Below, one piece after another: positions 36,678 to 45,656 of a DNA stretch of 64,000 bases. How positions within the stretch are numbered: the first letter of the stretch is position 1; each line of letters starts with the position of its first letter. The position numbers and the translations under genes were made by a program. A model generated the notes under the pieces. That model saw only the letters and a program-made list of their open reading frames with translations, did not search any database and was not told where the DNA came from. Source of the DNA: Kribbella amoyensis (lineage in GTDB: Bacteria; Actinomycetota; Actinomycetes; Propionibacteriales; Kribbellaceae). The stretch lies in contig NZ_VIVK01000001.1 of assembly GCF_007828865.1 (NCBI RefSeq), positions 3,782,001-3,846,000 of the forward strand, given 5' to 3'.

Positions 36678-39572
36678 GTGCGACGGACGACGACCAGCTC
36701 GCAGCTGATCGGGCGTGGAGCGGAGCTGGCCGCGATCCGCGCCGGGTACGACCGGGCCCGGGACGAGCAGAACGTCACGGTCCTGATCTCCGGTGAGGCC
36801 GGGATCGGCAAGTCCCGCCTGGTCGAGGCCGTGGTCGGCGAACTCCCCGGCGATCCGCTCGTCCTCGTCGGCGGGTGCCTGGAGCTGGCCACGGCCGGCG
36901 TGCCCTATGCGGCGTTCACGACCATGCTCCGCCGGCTGATCCGTCAACTGGGCCGGGAACCGGGCGAAGCGGTCCTCGGCCGGGGACTGACGGAGTGGCT
37001 CGCCGGTCCGTCGGGGGACGCGGCCGACGCGTCGCCGGAGTTCCTCGAGCTGGAGTCGGCCACCGAGCGGAGCCGGCTGTTGCGCGAGTTCGTGGCCCTG
37101 GTCGCCCGGCTGACCGAGGAGCGGCCGACGGTCCTGGTGGTCGAGGATCTGCACTGGTCCGACGACGCGAGCCGGGACCTGTTCGTCCACCTCGCGCGCA
37201 GCCTGCTCGGACCAGGGCTGCTGCTCATCGGCACGATCCGGACCGGCGAACTCGGTCTGGAACACCCGGTCCGGCAGTTGCTGGGCGAGCTTCGCCGCCG
37301 GTCGGAGGTCGTCGCGCTCGATCTCGAACCGCTGAACCGTGCCGAGGTCGTCGAGCAACTGGCGGCCGTGACGGGCCGGCCGGTCGATCCGTGGTTCGCT
37401 GCCGTGGTCCACCGGCGCAGTGGCGGTAACCCGCTCTTCGTCGAGTCGCTCAGCGGCGCGACCGATCTCGGGACCACGACTCTTCGGGGCCTCCTGCTCG
37501 GCCGGATCGCCCGGCTGGCCGTGGAGCCGCGGCAACTGCTCGCGACGATCGCGGTCGGCGGGGCCCACGTGACCGACAGCCTGCTGCCACTCGTGTCGGA
37601 CCTGTCCGGCGAGGCGTTGTCCACCGCGCTGCGAACGCTCGTCGAGTACCGCCAGATCGTCGTCGCCGAGGATGGGTACCAGCTCCGGCACGACCTGATT
37701 CGTGAAGCCGTCTACACGGACCTCTTACCGGCGGAGCGACGGCAGCTCCACCGACGGTACGCCGAAGCATTGACCGAGTTGCCGGCCGTGGCCCTCCCGG
37801 ACCGGCTTGCCGAGCTCGCCCTTCACTGGGCGGCGGCCGGGGTGCCGAAGGAGGCGTTGACGGCGGCCTGGGAGGCGAGCCGGCAGCTGCACCGGCGGAC
37901 CGCGTACGGCGAGGAGCTCCGGCATCTGGAAACGGTGCTCGACCACTGGTCCTCGGTACCGGGGGCCGCGGCGCTGATCGGCGCTGAACGCGTGGACGTC
38001 CTCGAACGAGCGGTCGCCGCGGCCGTCGCCGGTGGTCCACCCGGCCGGGGCCTGGCCCACGCGGAGGAGGCGCTCGCCTCGCTCGACGCCGTCGCCCAGC
38101 CGGAGCGCCGGGCCACGGTGCTCTGCTTACAGGCCCGGCTGCTCAATCGCACCGACGCGGGTGGTCACGAAGCGATCCGCGAGGCGCTCGGCCTCTTCGG
38201 GCCGGGCCGGAACGACGACGTCCGGCGGCTGGTCCTGATCTCCGCGATCCAGGTGGGAGCGACGACGGAGGCGTTCGGCGAGTTCGGCGCGTACTGCGAC
38301 GAGCTCGCCGACCTCGCCGGGCGGGCCGGTGACTCGCTCGGGCTGGCCTGGAGCCACGCCGGCCGGATCCGGCTGGCGATGATCGCCGCGGAGGTCGAGC
38401 GGGCCGAGGACGACTACCTGGCCGGCATCCGGCATGCGCGCGCGGCCGGTGACGAGCAGACCGAGCTCACCATCCATCAGTGGTGGTCCGGGGCGCTGAT
38501 GTCCGACGACCAGATCGAGGCCGCGCTGCCGATCGCCCAGCTGGCGTACGCCCAGGCGGAGCGGACCGGCCTGCGGCGTTCGCGCGGTCCGTTGCTGGCC
38601 CTGGTCGTCGCCGTCTGCCAGTTCCAGGTCGGCCGCTGGACCGAGGCGGCGGACCTGCTGGACGAGCTGCTCACGGACGAGATCCCGCCGCTGTTCGACG
38701 CGGCGGTTCGGGGACTTCGCGCGTGGATCGCGGTCGGACGCGGTGAACTGGCGCTGGCGCAGGACCTGCTCGAGGTCAGCGGCAAGGTCGGTACACGGAG
38801 CCGGTCGGCCGCCCGGTACCTGGTGTTCGCCGAGCTGGCCCGGCTCGAACTGCAGCTCGCGCTCGGGGATCCCGAGGCCGCCGACCAGTGCGTGGAGCGG
38901 CTCCTCGAGGTCCGCGATCACTGGGTCCCCGCGGATGTCTACCAAGTAGTCCTCGACGGCCTCCGGGTCCAGACGGCACGCCAAGCAGCGGCGCCGCGGA
39001 ACCAGGCCATCGGTGCCCAGATCCGGGCCCGGCGGACCACGCTGCTGGCCTTGGTCGATCGGTTGGGTGAGCCGTCCGCCGGCCATCGCCCGTACCTGCT
39101 CACGATCCGCGCCGAGGCCGGACCGGCGACTGTGGCCGACTGGGACGCGGCCGCGGAAGCCTGGCGCAACAACGGGATTCGCTACCACCTGGCCAGGGTG
39201 CTGGTGTCCGGAGCCAAGTCGGCGTTGACCAACAGCAACCGGGCCGGTGCCGTTGCCCGGCTCAACCAGGCCCGGACGATCGCCGAGGAGCTCGGTGTGG
39301 GGCCACTGCTGACGATCATCGACGAGCTCGCCGGCCGGGCCGGACTCGGCGCGGGGGAGGAGCCCGAGCCGCCGGGCGCTCATGGCCTGACCGCGCGGGA
39401 GCGAGAGGTACTCCGAGTCCTGGCGCGAGGCCTGACGAATCGGCAGATCGCCGCCGAGCTGTACCTGTCGCCCAACACCGTCGGTGCCCACGTCAGCCGG
39501 ATCTTCGCCAAGCTGATGGTCAACTCCCGCGCCGAGGCGACCGCGCTCGCGCACCGTGACGGACTGGCCTGA
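36678..39572 (+). CDS. large AAA/STAND LuxR family transcriptional regulator (LAL)
   Basis: About 964 residues from GTG 36678; ATG 36639 is an in-frame alternative. The N-terminal AAA domain has Walker A GEAGIGKS at 39-46 and a Walker B-like VLVVEDLHWSD. A long tetratricopeptide-like middle follows, then a C-terminal LuxR helix-turn-helix (LTAREREVLRVLARGLTNRQIAAEL, LSPNTVGAHVSRIFAK). LAL regulators often control secondary metabolism or sugar uptake. It follows the MFS gene and converges with the SARP gene. Confidence 0.9.
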   Translation: MRRTTTSSQLIGRGAELAAIRAGYDRARDEQNVTVLISGEAGIGKSRLVEAVVGELPGDPLVLVGGCLELATAGVPYAAFTTMLRRLIRQLGREPGEAVLGRGLTEWLAGPSGDAADASPEFLELESATERSRLLREFVALVARLTEERPTVLVVEDLHWSDDASRDLFVHLARSLLGPGLLLIGTIRTGELGLEHPVRQLLGELRRRSEVVALDLEPLNRAEVVEQLAAVTGRPVDPWFAAVVHRRSGGNPLFVESLSGATDLGTTTLRGLLLGRIARLAVEPRQLLATIAVGGAHVTDSLLPLVSDLSGEALSTALRTLVEYRQIVVAEDGYQLRHDLIREAVYTDLLPAERRQLHRRYAEALTELPAVALPDRLAELALHWAAAGVPKEALTAAWEASRQLHRRTAYGEELRHLETVLDHWSSVPGAAALIGAERVDVLERAVAAAVAGGPPGRGLAHAEEALASLDAVAQPERRATVLCLQARLLNRTDAGGHEAIREALGLFGPGRNDDVRRLVLISAIQVGATTEAFGEFGAYCDELADLAGRAGDSLGLAWSHAGRIRLAMIAAEVERAEDDYLAGIRHARAAGDEQTELTIHQWWSGALMSDDQIEAALPIAQLAYAQAERTGLRRSRGPLLALVVAVCQFQVGRWTEAADLLDELLTDEIPPLFDAAVRGLRAWIAVGRGELALAQDLLEVSGKVGTRSRSAARYLVFAELARLELQLALGDPEAADQCVERLLEVRDHWVPADVYQVVLDGLRVQTARQAAAPRNQAIGAQIRARRTTLLALVDRLGEPSAGHRPYLLTIRAEAGPATVADWDAAAEAWRNNGIRYHLARVLVSGAKSALTNSNRAGAVARLNQARTIAEELGVGPLLTIIDELAGRAGLGAGEEPEPPGAHGLTAREREVLRVLARGLTNRQIAAELYLSPNTVGAHVSRIFAKLMVNSRAEATALAHRDGLA

Positions 39573-39587
39573 CCTGGGGCCGCTCGA

Positions 39588-42344
39588 TCAGCCGGTCACC
39601 TTCGCCAGCAGTTCGCGCAGCTCGTCCCCGGTCGCCTGCTGCCGTTCGCGGTCGCAAGGCGCGAGCTGGTCGTGCAGACGCAGCGCCTCTGTCCAGGCCG
39701 AGCGGGCCGCCTCGACGTTGCCGACGCCGAAATGGGCGTGCCCCAGTTTGATCCGGGACCCGAGGCTGGTCACGGCCAGCTGGTACTCGGTCGCGAGCCG
39801 GACCGCCTCCTCCAGATGGTGGATCGCCTCGGCCGGCCGCTGCTGCGCCAGCCGGACCTGCCCGGCGGTGTCCTGTGCGTACGCGAGGCCGCGCCAGTCG
39901 TCCTCGGCCTCGTGCAGCCGGACGGCCTCGGTCGCCGACTCGGCCGCTTCGTCGAAGCGTTCGAGGGCGAGCTGCGTCACCGCGAGGTTGTTGAGCAGCC
40001 GCGCGGTCCGGAGCTCGTCGCCGTCCCGCCGAGCCGTCACGAGTGCGGCCTCGAGCCGGCGCGCGGACTCGTCGTACTCCCCGGTCAGGCGCAGGGCCAG
40101 ACCGAGGTTGTCGAGGGCTATCCCCTCGCCCTCGGCGTGCCCGACCTGGCGAAAGAGCTCCAGCGCGCGGCGCAGCATCTCGCAGGCGGCCTGCGCGTCG
40201 CCCGATCGTCCCGCGCTGATCGCGATCTGGTTGGCCGCGAACGCTTCGAGCAGGGGATCGCCGGCCGCCTTCGCGGCGTCCAGGGCGACCTGCTGGACCT
40301 TCGCCGAGTCGGTGAAGTCCCAGATCTGTTCGAGGTAGGTCCACAGGTTCAGCGCGAGCTGCGCCGCGGTCCGGTGATGACCCCGCCGGGCCCCGTCGAC
40401 GACGGCGTGGACGAGGTACCGGCGCTCGGTGGCGTACCAGGTCATCGCCTGGCCGAACGAGGTGAACTCCTGCGGCCGGCACCCCGGCGGCGGCTCGGCG
40501 GCGTACCCGGGCCCGGCCGGTACGCCCATCGCGGCGGACGCGGCCTGGACGGTGTGCAGGTACCACTCGAGCAGGCGGGCCTCGATCCTCGTGACGACGT
40601 CGTCGCCGTCTTCCTTGCCGGCCTTCTCGCGAGCGAACGCGGAGAGCAGCGCGTGTTGCTCGTACCGGCCGTGCGCCGACTCGGTCACCAGGTGCAGATC
40701 GGTGAGGCGGTACAGGGCCTTCGTGGCGGCCGGCAACTCCAGGTCCGCTGCTGCCGCGGCACCCGCTGTACTCAGTGGGTGGCCGATCACGCCGAACGCC
40801 CGGAACAGCCGCGCGCACTCGGGACCAAGGGTCCGATACGAGCTGTCGAGCACCGCGCGCAGGTCGGACGCGGGATCGTCCGCCACCGTCAGCAGGTCCA
40901 GCCAGTCCTCGGCGAGACCGAGCCGGTCGACCGCGTCCGCGGAGGCGAGCCGCGGTTGCCGGTTGACCCGCGCGGACGCGACCGCCAGCGCGAGCGGGAG
41001 ACCGCTGCAAAGTTCGGCCAGCCGGTCGAGGTGGGCGGCCGTGGTCGGCTTGCTGATCATCGTCCTCAGCAGGCCGCGCGCTTCCTCCGGCCGCAGCGTG
41101 GGGACGGCGACCTGGTGGACGCCGTCCCTCGCGGAGAGACCGTCGAGCCGGCTCCGGCTGGTGATCAGGACGAGTGACGAACCGCCGGGGAGCAGCGGAC
41201 GGACCTGCTCCGCACTCCGGGCGTCGTCGAGGACGAGGACCAACGGGCGGGTCGCCGTCAACGAGCGGAACATCGCGCTCCGCCCGTTCAGCGAAGGGGG
41301 AATGGACTGACCGTCCACGCCCATCGCCCGCAGCATCTCGTCCAGCGCCTCGTCCGGGGTGAGCGGGCTGGAGCGCGCGTACCCGGCGAGATCGACGAAC
41401 AGGTGCGCGTCGTCGGGAAGACCTTCCGCGTGATGGGCCCAGTGCACGGCCACGCAGGTCTTGCCGACACCGGCTTCACCGTGCAGGACGACGACCTTGT
41501 TCGCGATGGGAGCGAGGTCCGACCGGAGCAGCAGCCGGTCCAGCTCGGCCAGGGTCTCCTGTCGTCCGAAGAAGCGCGGCAGGTCCGCCGGGAGCTGGCG
41601 CAGCTGGACCGGTTCCGCGGGCTGGGGGTTCGCGGTGACCACGGCGAGGGCGCTGCGCAGCTCCGCGCCAGGGCCGACGCCGAGCTCCTCCTGCAGGTAC
41701 GCGCAGGCCTGTTCGTACTGCGCGACCGCGTCGGCGCGACGGCCGTCGGCGGCGAGCGCGAGCAGGTACCGGGACCAGAGGGACTCGCGGAGCGGGTGTT
41801 GCGCGACCACTTCGCGAAGGCGCGCGCACGCGGTGTCCGGCTGGTCGAGCCGGCGGCCGAGGTCGGCCCAGCGCTCGACCGCGGTCAGGTAGCACTCGGT
41901 CAGGCTCGCCTTCTCGGTCTGGGCGAGCCAGTCGACGAATCCGCCGACGAACGGCTCGTCCCAGCAGGCGATGCCCTGACCCAGCAGGCTGTGCTTGCGG
42001 GCCGGGTCGTCCTCCCGCTCGGCGGCGGCGAACAGGTCGGCCATCGTGAGCGCGTCGACGTCCGCCCGGGCGATCGCCAGCTCGTAGCCCTCGTGATGGG
42101 TCACGACCGTGTCGCCGAGCGTCCGCCGCAGCCTGGCCATCGCGGAGTGCAGCGTGGCGCGCGGATTCACCGGCAACTCCTCGCCCCACAACCGCTCGAT
42201 CAGCGTGGCGGCGGCGACCGGGCGGCCGGCGGCGAGCGCGAGCAGGGCCACCAGCGACCGCTGGACCTCGCCCCGCGGCGAGACCCGGGTCCCGTTCACT
42301 TCGATCAGCAGTTCGCCGAGAAGCCGCACGCTGGTAGCAGCCAT
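39588..42344 (-). CDS. AfsR/SARP family transcriptional regulator (BTAD, NB-ARC, TPR)
   Basis: 918 residues from ATG 42344. An OmpR-type winged helix (residues about 5-95, VNPRATLHSAMARLRRTL) is followed by a bacterial transcriptional activator domain (about 100-245), an NB-ARC ATPase with Walker A GEAGVGKT at 289-296, and a C-terminal TPR region. AfsR-type SARPs activate antibiotic and peptide clusters. It lies 47 bp downstream of the TlpA-like gene, last in the minus-strand block with the Cys-rich peptide, and is the likely pathway regulator. Confidence 0.9.
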   Translation of the reverse strand: MAATSVRLLGELLIEVNGTRVSPRGEVQRSLVALLALAAGRPVAAATLIERLWGEELPVNPRATLHSAMARLRRTLGDTVVTHHEGYELAIARADVDALTMADLFAAAEREDDPARKHSLLGQGIACWDEPFVGGFVDWLAQTEKASLTECYLTAVERWADLGRRLDQPDTACARLREVVAQHPLRESLWSRYLLALAADGRRADAVAQYEQACAYLQEELGVGPGAELRSALAVVTANPQPAEPVQLRQLPADLPRFFGRQETLAELDRLLLRSDLAPIANKVVVLHGEAGVGKTCVAVHWAHHAEGLPDDAHLFVDLAGYARSSPLTPDEALDEMLRAMGVDGQSIPPSLNGRSAMFRSLTATRPLVLVLDDARSAEQVRPLLPGGSSLVLITSRSRLDGLSARDGVHQVAVPTLRPEEARGLLRTMISKPTTAAHLDRLAELCSGLPLALAVASARVNRQPRLASADAVDRLGLAEDWLDLLTVADDPASDLRAVLDSSYRTLGPECARLFRAFGVIGHPLSTAGAAAAADLELPAATKALYRLTDLHLVTESAHGRYEQHALLSAFAREKAGKEDGDDVVTRIEARLLEWYLHTVQAASAAMGVPAGPGYAAEPPPGCRPQEFTSFGQAMTWYATERRYLVHAVVDGARRGHHRTAAQLALNLWTYLEQIWDFTDSAKVQQVALDAAKAAGDPLLEAFAANQIAISAGRSGDAQAACEMLRRALELFRQVGHAEGEGIALDNLGLALRLTGEYDESARRLEAALVTARRDGDELRTARLLNNLAVTQLALERFDEAAESATEAVRLHEAEDDWRGLAYAQDTAGQVRLAQQRPAEAIHHLEEAVRLATEYQLAVTSLGSRIKLGHAHFGVGNVEAARSAWTEALRLHDQLAPCDRERQQATGDELRELLAKVTG

Positions 42345-42382
42345 GCCCGGATGATAGAGCCTCCGGGGTCGGCGGACGATTC

Positions 42383-42396
42383 CCTGACAGGTCAGG
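42383..42396. promoter_or_regulatory. palindrome CCTGAC-N2-GTCAGG before the SARP gene
   Basis: A perfect 14-bp inverted repeat overlaps the TlpA-like stop codon and lies 39 bp before the SARP start. It could be an internal operator or a small hairpin separating the regulator from the upstream genes. Confidence 0.4.
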
Positions 42397-42937
42397 ACAC
42401 CGGCGTCAGCCCCAGCTCGGCGACCGCGGTCCCCTCGGCCACGATACGGCCGTCCTCGACCACAGCAAAGGCCGGGAAGCCGCGGACGCCGAAGACGGAG
42501 CGGGCGAGGTGGCTGTCGTCGTCCTGCCGGACGACCTGGCCGACGGCGGACAACGCGCCGACGTACTCGCCCGCGTCCGCCTCCGGACCGACGACCACCG
42601 CCAGCACGTCCGTCCGCGGCCCGCCCGGCTGCCCGGCTTGGGCGACGAACAGAGGTAGTTGCACTGTGCAAGCACTACAACCGGGAGAGAAGAACGCCAC
42701 CAGGTACCGCGGCCCGAGCGTGCTGTCCGTGATCCGGTCCCCGGTCACCGTGTCGGCGGCGAACCCGGCAAGCCCGGCGCCGTCGGTGGTGGCCGGCGTG
42801 AACAGATCCTGGACCCTGCCACCGGCGAGCCGGTCGAGTTGCTCGGCTTGTTCCCGGAGCCGGCGGATCACGCCGAACGAGAACAACAGGTTGACGACGC
42901 CCAGCGCGGCGACGACAACGACGACGGCAGTACCCAT
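42392..42937 (-). CDS. membrane-anchored TlpA/MauD-like thiol-disulfide protein
   Basis: 181 residues from ATG 42937, with GGGAG nine bases upstream. One N-terminal transmembrane helix (about 2-23) and a charged linker precede a thioredoxin-like domain with the redox motif FFSPGCSACTVQLP (C87, C90). The cis-Pro loop FGVRGFPAFAV is present. The domain faces outside and can make, reduce or shuffle disulfides. It is adjacent to the eight-Cys peptide and in the same operon as a MauE-like protein; MauD and MauE together mature the disulfide-rich MauA subunit, which is a close functional parallel. Confidence 0.85.
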   Translation of the reverse strand: MGTAVVVVVAALGVVNLLFSFGVIRRLREQAEQLDRLAGGRVQDLFTPATTDGAGLAGFAADTVTGDRITDSTLGPRYLVAFFSPGCSACTVQLPLFVAQAGQPGGPRTDVLAVVVGPEADAGEYVGALSAVGQVVRQDDDSHLARSVFGVRGFPAFAVVEDGRIVAEGTAVAELGLTPVS

Positions 42938-42997
42938 TGACTTCAACTCCCGACGGCTGCGGACGGCAGCCTGTTCAATTCCGGCGGTTTCCCAGGC

Positions 42998-43201
42998 TCA
43001 GTAGCAGAAGTCGCACTGGATGATCGTGTAGCTCCTGCAGTCGCAGCTCATCCGGACCAGCGCCTTGCGGGCGTAGGGGCATTCCGCGTAGGCCTTGCAG
43101 GCGGACCAGAACGTGTCACCGCAGGCGCACGCCCCTGCCGTAGATCGCGGAACCACAGCAGTGACCAGGCGGTCTGCCAGTGCACCGATCGCACTTCTCA
43201 T
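42998..43201 (-). CDS. 67-residue cysteine-rich peptide, candidate secreted disulfide-rich product
   Basis: 67 residues from ATG 43201, with GAAGGA upstream. A 24-residue N-terminal part without cysteine (mildly hydrophobic, ending STAGA) looks like a leader with an AxA signal-peptidase site. The remaining 43 residues contain all eight cysteines (25, 27, 35, 41, 53, 55, 63, 66) in the pattern CxC...C...C...CxC...CxxC, and end in CDFCY. I do not recognise a family. Neighbours (ABC exporter, S26 peptidase, MauE-like and TlpA-like proteins) suggest export, leader removal and four-disulfide folding. It could be a bacteriocin-like peptide, a signalling peptide or a small redox/cofactor protein. 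Confidence 0.7.
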   Translation of the reverse strand: MRSAIGALADRLVTAVVPRSTAGACACGDTFWSACKAYAECPYARKALVRMSCDCRSYTIIQCDFCY

Positions 43202-43271
43202 CGCAGGTTCACATCCTTCTCTCGAGGCTGAGCGGTCAGTATGTCCAGCACGTGCTGTCGGCGCGCTGCCG

Positions 43272-45122
43272 TCACCCTGTCGTGGATCCCGCCGGCGGAT
43301 CGGCCACCCGCGCATCGCCGTATCCGCTCGCCTGCAAGGTGAACAACCGGGCGTAGCTCTGCTCGGCGCTCATCAGTTCGTCGTGCGTACCCGTCTCCGT
43401 GATCCGGCCGCCGGACAGGACGACGATGCGGTCGGCGTCCCGCAGCGTGCCGAGCCGGTGCGACACCAGCAGGCTGGTCCGCCCGGCCCGGAAGGCGCGC
43501 AGGCTCTGATGAAGCTGGTGCTCGGACTCCGCGTCGAGCCCGGCGCTCGGCTCGTCCAGGATGAGCAGGTCACGGTCCCGCCGCATCAGGGTCCGGGCGA
43601 TCGCGAGCCGCTGCCACTGGCCGCCCGACAGGGAGGTACCGCCGTCGGTCCGGCCGTCGGTTTCCTCGGCGAGGAACAACCGGCTGAGCATCGTCTCGTA
43701 GCCGCGGCCGAGGCTGCGGACCGTGGCGTCGACCCCGGCGCTCCGGGCGGCCGCCTCGATCCCGGGCCGGTCATCGAGGCGATCCAGGTCGCCGAGGCCG
43801 ATGTTCTCGGCAGCGGTCAGGTCGTAGCTCATGTAGTCCTGGAAGAGCACACCGAGCCGGCGCCGGACGTCGGTGACCCGTACGTCCCGCAGATCCACGC
43901 CGTCCCAGTGGATCGAGCCCATCGTCGGGTCGTAGAAGCGGCACAGGAGCTTGATCAGGGTGCTTTTCCCGGCCCCGTTGAGACCGACGAGGGCGAGCGC
44001 CTCGCCGGCCGTGATGGTCAGGGTGACGCCTTCGAGGACCCAGGGCAGGTCGTCGTCGTACCGGAACCAGACGTCACGGAGTTCGATGCCCTGACGCAAC
44101 GCGGGCAACGGGACCGGCGTACTCGGCTCGGGCAGGTCGTCCGGGAGCCCCAGGACGGAGCGGTGGTACCCGAACATCACCAGGGCCCGGTGGGCCGCGG
44201 CGAAGCCGGTCACCAGGCCAGCCAGGGCCGACTGGGTCCCGGCGACGGCGGCGATGAAGGCGGCGAGGTCGCCGAGGCTGAGGCGGCCGGTCGCGGCGGA
44301 GCCGACGATCCAGGCCAGGCCGGCGGCCGAGATCGTCGCGCCGAGCAGGGCCAGGCCGCCCTGGACGGTCGCGGTCCGCCGGTCGATCCGGCGTTCGCCG
44401 GCATGGATCCGGTCGATCGTGCCGGCCAGCCGGCGGCCGAGGAAGCGGCCGAGACCGAACAGCCGGAGTTCGCTCGCCGCCGACAGGTCCGTCATCAGCG
44501 AGTTGTAGAACAGCTGCCGCCGGTTCTCCGGGGTCAGGCTGAACATCGTCCCGGTGGCACTGCGGGTCAGCCGGAATTCCGCGACCACCGCCGGGACCGC
44601 CGCCAGCAGCAGGATCCCGGCCATCACCGGGCTGATCGCGGCCAGGGTGAGCAGCAGGCTCACCGCCGTCACCAGGCTCCGGACGATGTCGAACAGCCCG
44701 ATGGTGGCCGGCGCGATCGAGCCACCGGTGGTCCGGGTGGCCATCCTGAGCTGGTCGAGGAACCGCGGTGACTCGAACCGGGACAGGCCGGAGAACCCGT
44801 TCACCGCGCTGTACAGGTCCAGCTCGAGGCGCCGGCTGATCCGGCGGGTCAGCTCACCGCGAAGGTACCCGGAAACGTGCGGCTCGACGGCGACGAGCAG
44901 ACCGACCAGGACCAGACCGGCGGTCGGGCGGACCAGGGCATCCGCGGGCGCACCGGCCGCGAGGGTGTCGACGACGTACTTCGTCAGCCAGACGACCGCC
45001 GCCGGAAGGGTTCCGGCCGCGATCGTCAGCATCAGCAGGGCCGCACACTGCGGTGGCCCCGCTCGCAGGCACAGCGCGGCAGCCGCCAGGGGATCGGCCG
45101 GGCGGATCCGCCGCGTGGTCAC
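43272..45122 (-). CDS. ABC transporter, fused membrane and ATP-binding domains (exporter type)
   Basis: 616 residues from GTG 45122, five bases after the MauE-like gene. About six transmembrane helices form the N-terminal half. The ATPase half has Walker A GLNGAGKS at 380-387, the signature LSGGQ at 498-502 and Walker B LLILDEPS. It has no C39 peptidase domain, so cleavage of an exported peptide would need another protease; the operon supplies an S26 peptidase. The next gene downstream is the Cys-rich peptide, the likely substrate. Confidence 0.9.
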   Translation of the reverse strand: MTTRRIRPADPLAAAALCLRAGPPQCAALLMLTIAAGTLPAAVVWLTKYVVDTLAAGAPADALVRPTAGLVLVGLLVAVEPHVSGYLRGELTRRISRRLELDLYSAVNGFSGLSRFESPRFLDQLRMATRTTGGSIAPATIGLFDIVRSLVTAVSLLLTLAAISPVMAGILLLAAVPAVVAEFRLTRSATGTMFSLTPENRRQLFYNSLMTDLSAASELRLFGLGRFLGRRLAGTIDRIHAGERRIDRRTATVQGGLALLGATISAAGLAWIVGSAATGRLSLGDLAAFIAAVAGTQSALAGLVTGFAAAHRALVMFGYHRSVLGLPDDLPEPSTPVPLPALRQGIELRDVWFRYDDDLPWVLEGVTLTITAGEALALVGLNGAGKSTLIKLLCRFYDPTMGSIHWDGVDLRDVRVTDVRRRLGVLFQDYMSYDLTAAENIGLGDLDRLDDRPGIEAAARSAGVDATVRSLGRGYETMLSRLFLAEETDGRTDGGTSLSGGQWQRLAIARTLMRRDRDLLILDEPSAGLDAESEHQLHQSLRAFRAGRTSLLVSHRLGTLRDADRIVVLSGGRITETGTHDELMSAEQSYARLFTLQASGYGDARVADPPAGSTTG

Positions 45123-45127
45123 GGCGG

Positions 45128-45655
45128 TCAGGATCTTGGCCGCGGGCGGGGCGCCACCAACGAGACCAGGTCGTCGAACCTGATCAGCAGCAGGGCGACC
45201 ACCACGGCGACGAGCGCGGCCAGCGGGATCCCGGCCGGGTCACCGGTGGCTGATTCCGGCGCGAGCAGGCCGATTCCGCCGACCGCGAGCATCAGCAGGT
45301 TGCGGACGACGTGCGCCCGGCTGATCGGAGCCGAACTCGCGCCGAAGCAGCGACAGGCGACCCGCTCACCTCGGCGAAGCACGACGACCTGGACGACCGT
45401 GAAACCCACGAGCAGCACCGCCGTGTACGCCAGTCCCAGGGTGCGGAGTGGCCCGACAGCGAGCAGGACAACGGCGAGACCTTCAGCGATGACGACCGCG
45501 ATCGCCACACCACGGACCGATTCGCGAGGCACCAGCCGTACGGCCGCCACACTGGCCGCGAAGTCCGCGAACGAGCCGGCCCAGAGCTTGCTCAGACAGG
45601 ACGCGAGCATGATGATCAGCAGCACCAGGCCACAGGTGAATCCGACGTAGGCCAC
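45128..45655 (-). CDS. MauE/DoxX family redox-associated membrane protein with CxC motif
   Basis: 175 residues from GTG 45655, one base after the signal peptidase stop. Four to five transmembrane helices are present. C101 and C103 form a CRCFG motif in a loop, as in MauE proteins; further cysteines are C8 and C20 in helix 1. MauE-type proteins pass electrons across the membrane to or from thioredoxin-like partners, in the manner of DsbB/DsbD. The partner here should be the TlpA-like protein at 42392. Confidence 0.85.
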   Translation of the reverse strand: MAYVGFTCGLVLLIIMLASCLSKLWAGSFADFAASVAAVRLVPRESVRGVAIAVVIAEGLAVVLLAVGPLRTLGLAYTAVLLVGFTVVQVVVLRRGERVACRCFGASSAPISRAHVVRNLLMLAVGGIGLLAPESATGDPAGIPLAALVAVVVALLLIRFDDLVSLVAPRPRPRS

Positions 45656-45656
45656 G

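Noticed and set aside
42998..43201. Methylamine dehydrogenase light chain (MauA) as identity of the Cys-rich peptide, given the MauE/MauD-like neighbours
   Set aside because: It is much too short, lacks the Trp pair that forms the TTQ cofactor (only one Trp) and no heavy-chain gene is present.
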